This document shows, piece by piece, positions 25,185-33,539 of a stretch of 41,594 nt of DNA. The DNA comes from Acidocella sp. (lineage in GTDB: Bacteria; Pseudomonadota; Alphaproteobacteria; Acetobacterales; Acetobacteraceae). The translations under genes were made by a program, and so were the position numbers. Position 1 is the first letter of the stretch. Every line of letters begins with the position of its first letter. The stretch lies in contig NZ_JAQTZC010000012.1 in assembly GCF_028687955.1 (NCBI RefSeq), positions 1 to 41,594 on the forward strand, given 5' to 3'. Below the pieces are notes generated by a model. It was given only the letters and a program-made list of their open reading frames with translations. It was not told where the DNA came from and ran no database searches.

Positions 25185-26822
25185 ATGTCAGACCAGATGG
25201 AACCGCGCGAGGCGATGGAGTTCGATGTCCTGGTGGTCGGCGCCGGCCCTGCCGGCCTATCCGCTGCTGTCAAGCTCAAACAGCTCAACCCGGAGCTTTC
25301 CGTCTGCGTGGTGGAAAAAGGCGGCGAGATCGGTGCCCACACCCTCTCCGGCGCGGTGCTGGAGCCGCGCGCCCTGATGGAACTCTTCCCCGAATGCGAC
25401 CCTTCGTTGATCCCGCTCGCCACCCCGGTGTCCGAGGATCGCTTCATGTATCTCACCGCGGCCAAGGCCTACACCTCGCCCATCATCCCACCGACAATGG
25501 AGAACCACGGCAACTACATCGTTTCGCTCGGCAATGTGGTGCGCTGGCTCGGGCAGCAGGCGGAAGAACTCGGCGTGGAGATCTACCCCGGTTTTGCCGC
25601 GGCTGAGGTGCTCTTCGAGGGTGAGCGAGTTGCGGGCGTGGCCACCGGCGACATGGGCATCGGCAAGGACGGCAAGCCCACCGGCAACTTCCAGCGCGGC
25701 ATGGAACTGCGCGCCACCTATACAATCTTCGCCGAAGGCTGCCGCGGCTCGCTCTCCAAGCAATTGATGACCAAATTCAATCTCAACGCCAAAAACGACC
25801 CGCAGACCTACGGCATCGGCATCAAGGAACTCTGGGAGGTCAAACCCGAACACTTCAAAAAAGGCCTCACCATCCACAGTGTCGGCTGGCCCTTAAAGTC
25901 CGACACCTATGGCGGTTCGGCCATCTATTTCTTCGGCGAAAACCTCATGGCCTACTGCTTCGTCGTTGGGCTGGACTACAAAAACCCCTATCTCTCGCCC
26001 TTCCAGGAAATGCAGCGATCGAAAACCCACCCGGCCATCGCGCCGTTCTTCGAGGGCGCCAAGCGCATCTCCTACGGCGCGCGCGCGCTCAATGAGGGCG
26101 GCTTTCAGTCCCTGCCGAAACTCACCTTCCCCGGTGGCGTACTCATTGGCTGCGCCGCGGGCACCCTTAACGTGCCCAAGATCAAAGGCAGCCACACCGC
26201 GATGAAATCCGGCATGGTCGCCGCCGAAGCCATCGCCGAGGCCCTGGCCGGTGAGCGCCCGGACGAAGTCACCGCTTATGCCACCAAGCTGGAAGCCAGC
26301 TGGGTCTGGCCCGAGCTGCACAGCGTGCGCAATGTGCGCCCCGGTTTCGCCAAATGGGGTTTTTACGGCGGCATGATCAACGCCGCCATCGACACCTACA
26401 TCTTCCGCGGCAAGGCCCCCTGGACCCTGAAAAACCACGCCGACCATCTGCAGCTCAAAAAAGCCAAGGACTGCCAGCCGATCGACTACCCCAAACCCGA
26501 TGGCAAGATCACCTTTGACCGGCTGTCCTCCGTCTTCCTCTCCAACACTAACCACGAGGAAAACCAGCCGCCCCACCTCACCCTGCTCGATGCCAGCAAG
26601 GCCATCAGCGTCAACTATAAAGAGTACGCCAGCCCGGAGACCCGCTATTGCCCGGCTGGCGTGTACGAGATCGTCGGCGAGGAGGCAGGCAACCCGCAGC
26701 TGCAAATTAACGCGCAAAACTGCGTCCACTGCAAAACCTGCGACATCAAGGACCCCACCCAGAACATCAACTGGGTCGTCCCCGAAGGTGCTGGCGGCCC
26801 CAACTATCCGGGCGGGATGTGA
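25185..26822 (+). CDS. Electron transfer flavoprotein-ubiquinone oxidoreductase
   Basis: A membrane-associated flavoprotein that passes electrons from reduced ETF (fatty-acid and amino-acid oxidation) to ubiquinone. The 545 residues begin with the FAD-binding [17 protein letters not shown] (GAGPAG 19-24), continue with [17 protein letters not shown] and the typical GPLN-like ubiquinone domain. They end with a [4Fe-4S] domain carrying RYCPAGVYE, then [19 protein letters not shown] and [14 protein letters not shown], the standard ETF-QO ending. AGGAGGTAACGAG ATG is a strong start signal. The gene is intact; transposon debris begins within 30 bp of its stop. No etfAB in the window. Confidence 0.95.
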   Translation: MSDQMEPREAMEFDVLVVGAGPAGLSAAVKLKQLNPELSVCVVEKGGEIGAHTLSGAVLEPRALMELFPECDPSLIPLATPVSEDRFMYLTAAKAYTSPIIPPTMENHGNYIVSLGNVVRWLGQQAEELGVEIYPGFAAAEVLFEGERVAGVATGDMGIGKDGKPTGNFQRGMELRATYTIFAEGCRGSLSKQLMTKFNLNAKNDPQTYGIGIKELWEVKPEHFKKGLTIHSVGWPLKSDTYGGSAIYFFGENLMAYCFVVGLDYKNPYLSPFQEMQRSKTHPAIAPFFEGAKRISYGARALNEGGFQSLPKLTFPGGVLIGCAAGTLNVPKIKGSHTAMKSGMVAAEAIAEALAGERPDEVTAYATKLEASWVWPELHSVRNVRPGFAKWGFYGGMINAAIDTYIFRGKAPWTLKNHADHLQLKKAKDCQPIDYPKPDGKITFDRLSSVFLSNTNHEENQPPHLTLLDASKAISVNYKEYASPETRYCPAGVYEIVGEEAGNPQLQINAQNCVHCKTCDIKDPTQNINWVVPEGAGGPNYPGGM

Positions 26823-26848
26823 GCACCAGTCAGTAAGGCGAAGGGGCT

Positions 26849-27065
26849 TTGTTCCCTCGCACAGTGATATTAACCGCCCAGGACCGCACCAAGCTGGAAG
26901 CAGTTGTCGCCGATCGGAACAGCCCGAAAAAACACGTCTGGCGGGGGCAGATCATCCTGCTGACCGCCGACGGCTGCGGCACGGACGCGATCATGCGCAG
27001 CAGTGGTACCAGCAAAACGTCTGTCTGGCGCTGGCAGGAGCGCTTCATGACCGAGGGCGTGGCCA
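26849..27065 (+). mobile_element. IS630-family transposase, N-terminal fragment
   Basis: The frame reads VILTAQDRTKLEAVVADRNS, then KHVWRGQIILLTADGCGTDA and KTSVWRWQERFMTEGVA, the helix-turn-helix start of IS630-family transposases. Similarity stops abruptly after GVA near 27062, where IS66 sequence takes over. The DDE domain is lost. The original start is TTG 26849 or GTG 26864. Confidence 0.75.
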
Positions 27066-27600
27066 TATGGAACAAGGCTATTTTTGGGTGGCCGCACGGG
27101 ATGATCGCGCCTGCGGCGGCGCCGATCCGCCGACGGTGATTTATCAATATGCCACAGGCCGGGCCAAACGCCATGCCGATGCTTTGCTCGGCGGGTACCG
27201 AGGGATCGTGCAATGCGATGGCTACAATGCCTACAAGCAACTTGCCGGTCCGGCGCAGGATGATGCGCCGATGGCGCTGGCATTTTGCTGGAGCCACGTG
27301 AGGCGCGGTTTTTATGATCTGGCCACGCGCCTCGCTAAGCGCCAGGAACTCAGCCGGCTGATGGTGACGGATCTACGTCTTTGATTTGAGGCACAGCTTA
27401 AGACTTTGCGAGCCCGCAGTCCTATGGCCGAAGTAATCCGTTATTCACTGAACCACTGGAACGGCCTGGAGCAATTCCTTGCCGATGGAACCATCGAAAT
27501 CGACAACAACATTACTGAATTACTGAGCGCAGCATGCGCCCCAACGAATTGTAAAAAGAGAACTCGCTGTTCGTGGGCTCGGACGCATGGACACATAAAC
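27066..27600 (+). mobile_element. IS66-family transposase remnant with stops and deletion
   Basis: The frame reads QGYFWVAARDDRACGGADPP, then GGYRGIVQCDGYNAYKQLAG and LAFCWSHVRRGFYDLA, the IS66 (TnpC) catalytic region. A TGA at 27382 follows. The same frame resumes with FEAQLKTLRARSPMAEVIRY, LNHWNGLEQFLADGTIEIDN and NIT, then a frameshift leads to RSMRPNEL, a TAA, and ENSLFVGSDAW. About 50 residues between the two parts are missing compared with the family. It is a dead element, fused to the IS630 fragment. Confidence 0.8.
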
Positions 27601-27707
27601 GCACCGAGATGGAGTTAACGAACCGCCACCGCTTCCTAATTCCGCACCAAAGCCGACATCTTTTTTGCTGGGAACGTTTGCGTTCGGTCAAGAAATGCCG
27701 GCAAGGC

Positions 27708-27743
27708 GGCTTTGCAGGGCTCCGGCCGGAGCCCTGCAAAGCC
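27708..27743. terminator. 36-bp perfect palindrome after the desaturase gene
   Basis: GGCTTTGCAGGGCTCCGG and its exact reverse complement abut with no loop (27708-27725 / 27726-27743), 6 bp beyond the desaturase stop. It is a strong candidate for ending leftward transcription although no T tract follows. It could also come from the neighbouring insertion-sequence debris. Confidence 0.6.
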
Positions 27744-27749
27744 AATGGC

Positions 27750-28676
27750 CTATTCAGCCGGAACAATGCCTTCGGAATCTTTCGCATGACGGTAGGCGCG
27801 GTGCGATTCGATATTCTCCGGCTCAAGACCAAATGCAGTCTGGCGGGGGATGTTGTGACGGTTGATCTCGTCGAACTTCACGAAATAGGCCTTGTGCATC
27901 CGGTAGAACGGGATCTCCGGATAGAGGTGATGGACCAGGTGATAGTTCTGATAGACCAGCACCGGGGTCAGCAGCCACTCCCAGCCGAAACGCATGGTTG
28001 TCGCCATGTAGGGATCCTCATCCTGCGCAACCAGCGCGGGATAGTGCGGCAGGATCACGAAGACGATGGCAATAAGGAACAAAGTGATCCGCGACGGCAC
28101 AAACCAGAGCATGAACAGGTCAAGGCCATAGCCCAGGTACATAGCGGCGGCGAACAGGGCGGCCAGGAACGAATAGTACACGATCAGTTCAGTGCCATGC
28201 CGCTTGCGCACAGTCTGGCCATACTTGATGAAGTAGTAGATGTAGGCAGCATCAAAAAACGACCAGCGAAATGGCACCTGCCATAAGGGCGATTCATGCT
28301 CGAAGCGGTCAGGATCCATCGGCCCGTTGGCAAAGCTGTGATGCTTGTTGTGCACCCAGCGAAGCAGCACCATGGGTGCGTAGGGAAACAGGAAGAACAG
28401 CCCGATTGCCCCGATTGATTCGTTCACCCATTTGATGCGCGAGAGCGACATATGCGCCGCATCGTGAATCACGCTGAACAGGAGATAGGTGATGAGGCCA
28501 TTGGCAATGGCGCCAGTCCACAACGGAATCTTACCCGTCAGTGCCAGATACCAGACCCCGCCGATGCCGGCCATCGAGACGACGAACAGCAGGAATGTCG
28601 GCACGGCGAGAAGAGGCGGCTGGCGCAGCTGCTCGAAATAATCTTTTGTATTCTGCGGGAATGCGCTCACGTTCAT
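27750..28676 (-). CDS. Membrane fatty acid desaturase family protein
   Basis: A 308-residue di-iron membrane enzyme of the FA_desaturase family, inserting double bonds (or hydroxyls) into acyl chains or related lipids. All three histidine boxes are present: HDAAH, HNKHH and YHLVHHLYP, with four to five hydrophobic segments between them. The start ATG 28676 follows AGAGAGGTGA. By eye its GC content is lower than the flanking housekeeping genes. On one side lies transposon debris and on the other a hairpin-rich gene-free region, which together suggest acquisition by transfer. The exact substrate and position specificity cannot be inferred; carotenoid or hopanoid-like substrates are not excluded. 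Confidence 0.85.
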   Translation of the reverse strand: MNVSAFPQNTKDYFEQLRQPPLLAVPTFLLFVVSMAGIGGVWYLALTGKIPLWTGAIANGLITYLLFSVIHDAAHMSLSRIKWVNESIGAIGLFFLFPYAPMVLLRWVHNKHHSFANGPMDPDRFEHESPLWQVPFRWSFFDAAYIYYFIKYGQTVRKRHGTELIVYYSFLAALFAAAMYLGYGLDLFMLWFVPSRITLFLIAIVFVILPHYPALVAQDEDPYMATTMRFGWEWLLTPVLVYQNYHLVHHLYPEIPFYRMHKAYFVKFDEINRHNIPRQTAFGLEPENIESHRAYRHAKDSEGIVPAE

Positions 28677-28989
28677 TAGTCACCTCTCTTAAATTTCTTA
28701 AACCTTGTTTTTGTTTTCCGGAGCGAAGCATAGCCTCTGGCTTACCCCCCCCGCGCACAGGACTGTAGTTCAGAGTCAGCGAGAACCGCCGTAATCCCAC
28801 ATCCCGCACGCCAAAAATCTGAATGATATTACCAGCTCACTGGATAATATGCAATGGCGATCGGCCGCCTATCCAGGAAATGTCGACTTGTTTGGAACCA
28901 AACGCCGCCCGCCAAATTTTGTCAAACATTTCCGTTCCATGAACAACACGGCAATATTCATTGCTGGCGCCGCGGCACCGCAAATTATT
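28677..28989. other. Gene-free region upstream of the desaturase gene
   Basis: About 310 bp with the desaturase ribosome-binding site at its left end. A minus-strand reading RFSLTLNYSPVRG looks like a protein tail but has no recognisable family and no start. No tRNA or strong hairpin is seen. Composition is less GC-rich than the neighbouring genes. Confidence 0.5.
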
Positions 28990-29053
28990 TTATACCAGCC
29001 CGCCAAGAGCTTGACTCTCTGGATTTGGTGGCGGGCTGGTATAAGCTCTTGAT
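28990..29053. repeat. 16-bp inverted repeat with interleaved second repeat
   Basis: TTATACCAGCCCGCCA (28990-29005) pairs perfectly with TGGCGGGCTGGTATAA (29029-29044). AAGAGCTT (29005-29012), inside its loop, is complementary to AAGCTCTT (29043-29050) beyond its right arm. The A-B-A'-B' order allows a pseudoknot in RNA. No coding sequence covers it. Confidence 0.8.
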
Positions 29054-29056
29054 TTT

Positions 29057-29086
29057 GCGCGCGGCCGCCCCACCAGCCCCGCGCGC
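29057..29086. repeat. GC-rich hairpin, 8-bp stem
   Basis: GCGCGCGG (29057-29064) and CCGCGCGC (29079-29086) are exact inverted repeats with a 14-nt loop. It is the middle of three consecutive structures. Confidence 0.6.
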
Positions 29087-29116
29087 ATACCAGTCAGCCT
29101 TAAGGCTGACTGGTAT
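29087..29116. repeat. 30-bp perfect palindrome
   Basis: ATACCAGTCAGCCTT is followed directly by its exact reverse complement. It shares the outer ATACCAG and inner GCC with the stem at 28990-29044, so the two may be copies of one hairpin type. It may act as a bidirectional terminator, a repeat element or part of a structured RNA. Confidence 0.8.
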
Positions 29117-29326
29117 TAATTGCAAATTCAACCACTTTTGTCCAAAATGAGTGTCATCAACAAGCATACGCAACAACAACACGAACTGTTGCCGGGGGCC
29201 GGGGGCGGCGCCACCATTATCAACGATTAATCAATCTGGGTCTTTAACATTGTGCGCGAGCTGGTTATTTCCGCCGCCGGACGCGACGCCACCCTGCCCT
29301 GGCCCCAGAAATCTGAACGTACCACT
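29117..29326. other. Gene-free stretch between the hairpins and argB
   Basis: 210 bp downstream of argB. A 27-codon ORF (29147-29230) and an open frame after its stop have no ribosome-binding site and no recognised family. Nothing else is supported. Confidence 0.5.
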
Positions 29327-30223
29327 CTATTTGTGGATCATCGTCCCGATGCCGCCATCGGTGAAAAGCTCCAGCAGCAGCGCATGCGGCACCCTTCCAT
29401 CAAGGATCGTCGCCCCTTTGACCCCGAGCGTGACGGCCTCCATGCAGGTCTCCACCTTCGGGATCATCCCACCCGAGATGGTGCCATCGGCGATCAGCGC
29501 CTGGATCTGCGCCAGCGATAAATCCGGCATCAGTTTTTTGGTCTTGTCCAGCACACCGGGAACATCGGTGAGCATCAGCAGCCGGTTGGCGTTCAACGCG
29601 CCGGCGATGGCGCCCGCCGCCGTATCGGCATTGATATTATAAGTCTCGCCATTCTCGCCGGTGCCAACGGGCGCGATCACGGGGATCAGCCCGGCGCCGG
29701 TCAGCGCATGGATCACGCGCGTGTCGATGAAGGCGGGCTCGCCGACAAAGCCAAGATCCAGCACGCTCTCAATATGCGAATCCGGGTCCTTCTTGGTGCG
29801 GTGCATTTTGCGCGCGCGGATCAACCCGCCATCCTTGCCCGAAATCCCCACCGCCAGCGCGCCGGCGCGGTTGATCAACCCCGCCACCTGCTTGTTCACG
29901 CTGCCTGCCAGGACCATTTCCACCACCTCGACCATGGCGGCATCGGTCACGCGCAGCCCATCAATGAAGTTGGATTTAATCGCCAGCCGGTCCAGCATGG
30001 CGTTAATCTGCGGCCCGCCGCCATGCACGATCACCGGATTGATGCCGACCTGCTTGAGCAACGCGATGTCGCGGCCGAATTCGCCCGCCAGAATATCCTC
30101 ACCCATCGCATGCCCGCCGTATTTCACCACGATGGTGGCGCCCGCATAGCGGCGCAGAAACGGCAGCGCGCTGGCGACGATATGCGCCTGGGCGGCGGCG
30201 GATTTCAGCTCCTCGGTATTCAT
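29327..30223 (-). CDS. argB: Acetylglutamate kinase
   Basis: Phosphorylates N-acetylglutamate, the second step of arginine biosynthesis, in the cytoplasm. The 298 residues show the amino-acid kinase motifs VVKYGGHAM (lysine for phosphate), [10 protein letters not shown], an [14 protein letters not shown] region, the [15 protein letters not shown] nucleotide site and [12 protein letters not shown] 30223 is preceded by AGGAG at 5 nt; the adjacent ATG 30226 is also possible. It is the last gene of the rpmH-rnpA-yidD-yidC-engB-argB run, about 25 bp after engB. Confidence 0.95.
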   Translation of the reverse strand: MNTEELKSAAAQAHIVASALPFLRRYAGATIVVKYGGHAMGEDILAGEFGRDIALLKQVGINPVIVHGGGPQINAMLDRLAIKSNFIDGLRVTDAAMVEVVEMVLAGSVNKQVAGLINRAGALAVGISGKDGGLIRARKMHRTKKDPDSHIESVLDLGFVGEPAFIDTRVIHALTGAGLIPVIAPVGTGENGETYNINADTAAGAIAGALNANRLLMLTDVPGVLDKTKKLMPDLSLAQIQALIADGTISGGMIPKVETCMEAVTLGVKGATILDGRVPHALLLELFTDGGIGTMIHK

Positions 30224-30248
30224 CATGGCTCCTGGAAAAACTCTGCTG

Positions 30249-30947
30249 CTAAATAAAGCCCGCGATGCTGGCGCGCAAATCATCCATGCCAAGCCCCGTG
30301 GTGCTGGAAGTGGTGAGCACGAAGGGCAGCGCCGCCGGGTGCTCCTTCGCCAGCGCGGTGATCTCGTCCTGCTTGCGGCGCAGCGCCGCCGGCTTCACGT
30401 CATCAGCCTTGGTCAACACCAGCTGGTAGGCCACCGCCGACTGGTCGAGCAACTCCATCACCACCTCATCGGCGGGTTTAAGCTCGATGCGCGCGTCCAG
30501 CAGCAGAAACACCCGGCGCAGGTTCGGCCGCCCGCGCAAATAATCCAGCATCAGCCCCTGCCAGTCACGCTTGATGGCTTTGGGCGCCTCGGCATAGCCG
30601 TAGCCCGGCATGTCCACCAGCACGATGGGCGCGGATTCCATTTGGAAGAAATTCAACTGCCGGGTACGCCCCGGCTGGTGTGACACGCGCGCCAGCGCCT
30701 TGCGCCCCGTCAGCGCGTTCAGCAACGAGGATTTACCAACGTTTGAGCGTCCCGCGAAGGCGACCTCAATCCCGTTGGGCGCGGGCAGATGGTCGAGCGC
30801 CTGCGCCGCATAGAAAAATTCGCAATGCGAGGCGAAGAGTTTCCGCCCCGCCTCCAGTTGCTCCGAGCTGAAAGTCCCGGCCGCGAAAACTATGTTTTCG
30901 CCGTTACCGCCGCCCGTGGGTTGCCCGCCTGGCGCATGATCAGCCAT
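30249..30947 (-). CDS. engB: Ribosome biogenesis GTPase EngB/YihA
   Basis: A 232-residue GTPase needed for assembly of the large ribosomal subunit. G1 GRSNVGKSS (66-74), a G2 Thr in [11 protein letters not shown]3 DMPGYGYA and G4 TKADD are all clear. The N-terminal extension (about 1-45) is longer than in E. coli but usual in alphaproteobacteria. The start is ATG 30947, which overlaps the 3' end of yidC by 58 bp; the ORF-track start at 30977 only increases the overlap. Co-transcribed with yidC and argB. Confidence 0.93.
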   Translation of the reverse strand: MADHAPGGQPTGGGNGENIVFAAGTFSSEQLEAGRKLFASHCEFFYAAQALDHLPAPNGIEVAFAGRSNVGKSSLLNALTGRKALARVSHQPGRTRQLNFFQMESAPIVLVDMPGYGYAEAPKAIKRDWQGLMLDYLRGRPNLRRVFLLLDARIELKPADEVVMELLDQSAVAYQLVLTKADDVKPAALRRKQDEITALAKEHPAALPFVLTTSSTTGLGMDDLRASIAGFI

Positions 30948-32623
30948 TGTTGTCCTACCGAAAGAAGATTGTTCCAAGCCCAGTATAGCACAAGGCCGGA
31001 AGGAGAGCGCGCCAGCATGAAGGTGAATATCAGCGGCATGAACTGGAACATGCGCGCCTGCACAGGATCAGCCGGCGCCGGGTTGAGCCGTTGCTGAAGG
31101 TACATGGTGAAGCCCATGATGATCGGCAACGCACCGATATGCAGTAACGGGCTTATCGTGGTGGGGTCGAAAGGGATCAACCCGAACAGATTGAACAAAT
31201 TGGTGGGATCGGGCATCGAGAGGTCATGAATCCAGCCAAAGAAGGGTGCTTGGCGCATTTCGATGGTGATGAAGATGACCTTGTACAATGAGAAGAACAC
31301 CGGAATCTGCACCAGCATCGGTAAGCAGCCGGAGGCGGGGTTGATCTTCTCCGCCTTGTAGAGCGCCATGGTCTCCTGCTGGAGCTTGGCGTTATCATCC
31401 TTGTACTGCTCGCGCAGGGCTTTAATCTTGGGCTGCACCAGCTTCATCTTGCCCATCGAGCGATAGGAGTAGCTCGCCAGCGGGAAGAACAGCAGCTTGA
31501 TGCCGACCGTGAACACGATGATCGCCAGGCCGAAATTGCCGAGCAGCGAGTTCAGCCAGTCAAGCGCGAAGAAGATCGGCTTGGTGATGATGTAGAGATG
31601 CCCGAAATCCACCGCCTTATAGAAATCGGGGATGCCGAATTCGCTCTGATACGCATCGAGGATCTTCACCACTTTCGCACCGGTGAACAGATGGCTGGTC
31701 AGGCTCGCCGTGGCGCCTGCCGCCACGGTCTGCGGGTCCGCGGTGATGAACGAGGTCTGATACGCGCCACCGCCGCCATCGCTGACCGTGCCATAGCTCA
31801 TGCTGCCAGTGAACTTCACCGCCTGATCAGGCGCCAAGGCGGTCAGCCAGTATTTATCGGTGATGCCGATCCAGCCGCCGGGGCTGGTCTCGCTATAGGC
31901 GACGCCGCCGACCGCCTTCTCGCCATCAGACTTCAAGGATTTATAGGATTCCTGCTTCAGCGTCTTGTTGAACACACCGAGCGGGCCATCAAACAATATA
32001 TAGGTCGTGGGCTCGGCTGGCACATAATCGCGTACGACGCGCGACCACGGAAACAGTTTTACCGCCGCGCCGGTGTGGTTCAGCACCTGCTGGTTCACCG
32101 TGAACATGTAATTGTCATCAACCGAAAGGATCAGCTGAAAGGTCAGCCCCTGACCGTTATCCCAGGAGAGCGTCACCGGCGTCTGCGGCGTGAGCTTAGC
32201 GGCGCTCGCGGTCCACAGCGTGGAGTCACCGGGCACTTTCACACCACCAACCGGGGTCCAGCCAAACTGCACATAGCTCGGCTTCGGCCCGCCGCGCGGT
32301 CCGAGGATCTGCACCAGCGGCGAATTCTTGGCGATCGTCTCGTGATAGTTTTTCAGCACGACATCGTCGAACACCGCGCCGGTCAGCACCACGCTGCCGG
32401 AGAGCTTCGGCGCGTCAACCGGCAGGCTTGGCCCGGTGGCCACGGCCACCGCCGCCGGACTGGCCGCACTGGCGGGCGCGCCGCTCGCGCCCTGCACCTG
32501 CGTTGTGCTCTGCGTTGTTGGCACGGGCGCCGGATGCGGCAAATATTTCTGGAACGCGTACTGAAACACCAGCATGATGCCGAGTGACAGGGCGATGGCA
32601 AGCATCAGGCGCTTCTGGTCCAT
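30890..32623 (-). CDS. yidC: Membrane protein insertase YidC
   Basis: Inserts and folds inner-membrane proteins alone or with SecYEG. The 577 residues have the first membrane helix (IALSLGIMLVFQYAFQKY), a large periplasmic beta domain with a Pro/Ala linker, and the five-helix core. SYRSMGKMKLVQPK holds the conserved groove Arg, and a cytoplasmic helical loop reads KALREQYKDDNAKLQQETMA. The C-terminus ends in basic residues. Starts 7 bp after the yidD stop. Member of the rpmH operon. Confidence 0.96.
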   Translation of the reverse strand: MDQKRLMLAIALSLGIMLVFQYAFQKYLPHPAPVPTTQSTTQVQGASGAPASAASPAAVAVATGPSLPVDAPKLSGSVVLTGAVFDDVVLKNYHETIAKNSPLVQILGPRGGPKPSYVQFGWTPVGGVKVPGDSTLWTASAAKLTPQTPVTLSWDNGQGLTFQLILSVDDNYMFTVNQQVLNHTGAAVKLFPWSRVVRDYVPAEPTTYILFDGPLGVFNKTLKQESYKSLKSDGEKAVGGVAYSETSPGGWIGITDKYWLTALAPDQAVKFTGSMSYGTVSDGGGGAYQTSFITADPQTVAAGATASLTSHLFTGAKVVKILDAYQSEFGIPDFYKAVDFGHLYIITKPIFFALDWLNSLLGNFGLAIIVFTVGIKLLFFPLASYSYRSMGKMKLVQPKIKALREQYKDDNAKLQQETMALYKAEKINPASGCLPMLVQIPVFFSLYKVIFITIEMRQAPFFGWIHDLSMPDPTNLFNLFGLIPFDPTTISPLLHIGALPIIMGFTMYLQQRLNPAPADPVQARMFQFMPLIFTFMLARSPSGLVLYWAWNNLLSVGQQWLIMRQAGNPRAAVTAKT

Positions 32624-32629
32624 GGGGCT

Positions 32630-32863
32630 TTACGAGTCCTTGAGTGGTGGAACCGGGTCGAAGCCGCCCGGATGCCAGGGATGGCAGCGCAAAATCCGGC
32701 GCCCGGCCAGCAAACTGCCGCGCCCGGCGCCGTGCGTGCAAATCGCCTCCCGCGCATAGGCGCTGCAGGAGGGGTAAAAACGGCAATTCGCGCCGATCAC
32801 AGGGCGCAATGTTAGTTCATAGACGCGGATCGCACCCGAGAGCATATAGGCCGCCGGGCTCAC
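32630..32863 (-). CDS. yidD: Membrane insertion efficiency factor YidD
   Basis: A 77-residue peripheral membrane protein that helps YidC-dependent insertion. It has the family cysteines and motif CRFYPSCSAYAREAI, then RRILRCHPWHPGGFDPVP, which identify YidD without doubt. The start is GTG 32863, overlapping the rnpA stop (GTGA). Slightly longer at the N-terminus than the shortest homologues. Confidence 0.95.
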   Translation of the reverse strand: MSPAAYMLSGAIRVYELTLRPVIGANCRFYPSCSAYAREAICTHGAGRGSLLAGRRILRCHPWHPGGFDPVPPLKDS

Positions 32864-33204
32864 TTGCGGCCCTCCGCGAGCGCCAATTCAATACCGGCGC
32901 ATAATTTTTCAAACGGCAACTGCTCCGTTTCCTGCCGGCAGATCAACACCAGCTCAATGCCAGAGAGATCACGCCCGGCCAAAACCAGCCGCGCAGCCTC
33001 TTTCAGCCGCCGCCGCGCGCGGTTGCGCGCCACGGCGTTGCCGATTTTCTTGGTGGCGGTGTAGCCGGTCCGCAAAGGGGCCTGGCCTCCGGTGGCGCAA
33101 AATTGCATCACGAAACCAGGTTTTGCGATTTTCCGCCCGCGCGAGGCCATACGCAGAAACTCCGCGCGGCGCTTAAACGTTTCCGGTGGAGACAATGCGG
33201 GCAT
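32860..33204 (-). CDS. rnpA: Ribonuclease P protein component
   Basis: Protein subunit of RNase P, which with the rnpB RNA removes tRNA 5' leaders. The 114 residues contain the RNR-type motif KKIGNAVARNRARRRLKEA and a FVMQFCATGG strand. It is overlapped by yidD and lies 36 bp after rpmH. The rnpB RNA is not in the window. Confidence 0.95.
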   Translation of the reverse strand: MPALSPPETFKRRAEFLRMASRGRKIAKPGFVMQFCATGGQAPLRTGYTATKKIGNAVARNRARRRLKEAARLVLAGRDLSGIELVLICRQETEQLPFEKLCAGIELALAEGRK

Positions 33205-33240
33205 TGTCAGGCCCTTAAAGGCGCGCGGGAGGAGAGGAAA

Positions 33241-33375
33241 TCAGGCAGAAAGTTTAGCGCGGCCTTTGGCACGGCGGTTGGCGATAACCTTGCGGCCGCC
33301 AACGGTTGCCATGCGGGCGCGGAAACCATGCCGGCGCTTGCGGACAAGTTTGGAAGGTTGATAGGTCCGTTTCAC
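33241..33375 (-). CDS. rpmH: 50S ribosomal protein L34
   Basis: A 44-residue ribosomal protein too short for the ORF track. The minus strand from GTG 33375 reads [20 protein letters not shown] (with the GTG read as Met), then [18 protein letters not shown] and RAKLSA, a full L34. GGAG is 8 nt before the GTG. First gene of the operon. A strong sigma-70 promoter lies 84-112 bp upstream. Confidence 0.97.
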   Translation of the reverse strand: MKRTYQPSKLVRKRRHGFRARMATVGGRKVIANRRAKGRAKLSA

Positions 33376-33458
33376 GTGATTCACTCCGGCGATAGCTAAT
33401 ATAAGCTGATAAAACAGGTTTCGGCCGAACCGTCCCCGGTCCGGCGCAACGAGGCCGG

Positions 33459-33487
33459 GGTATAGGCGGCGCGCGGCGCGCCGTCAA
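33459..33487 (-). promoter_or_regulatory. Sigma-70-type promoter of the rpmH operon
   Basis: On the minus strand TTGACG (33482-33487) and TATACC (33459-33464) are separated by exactly 17 nt. The transcript would have a leader of about 75 nt before rpmH. Best promoter match in the window. Confidence 0.7.
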
Positions 33488-33539
33488 TGCAAAGGCGCCG
33501 GCGCTTGCTCTGGCCCGCTACAAAGTGCAGCTTGCTCCC

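Noticed and set aside
26500-27384. 294-aa ORF
   Set aside because: Begins in the wrong frame of the ETF-QO gene and continues into IS66; only the IS66 part is real.
29147-29230. 27-codon ORF near argB
   Set aside because: No ribosome-binding site and no recognisable peptide family.
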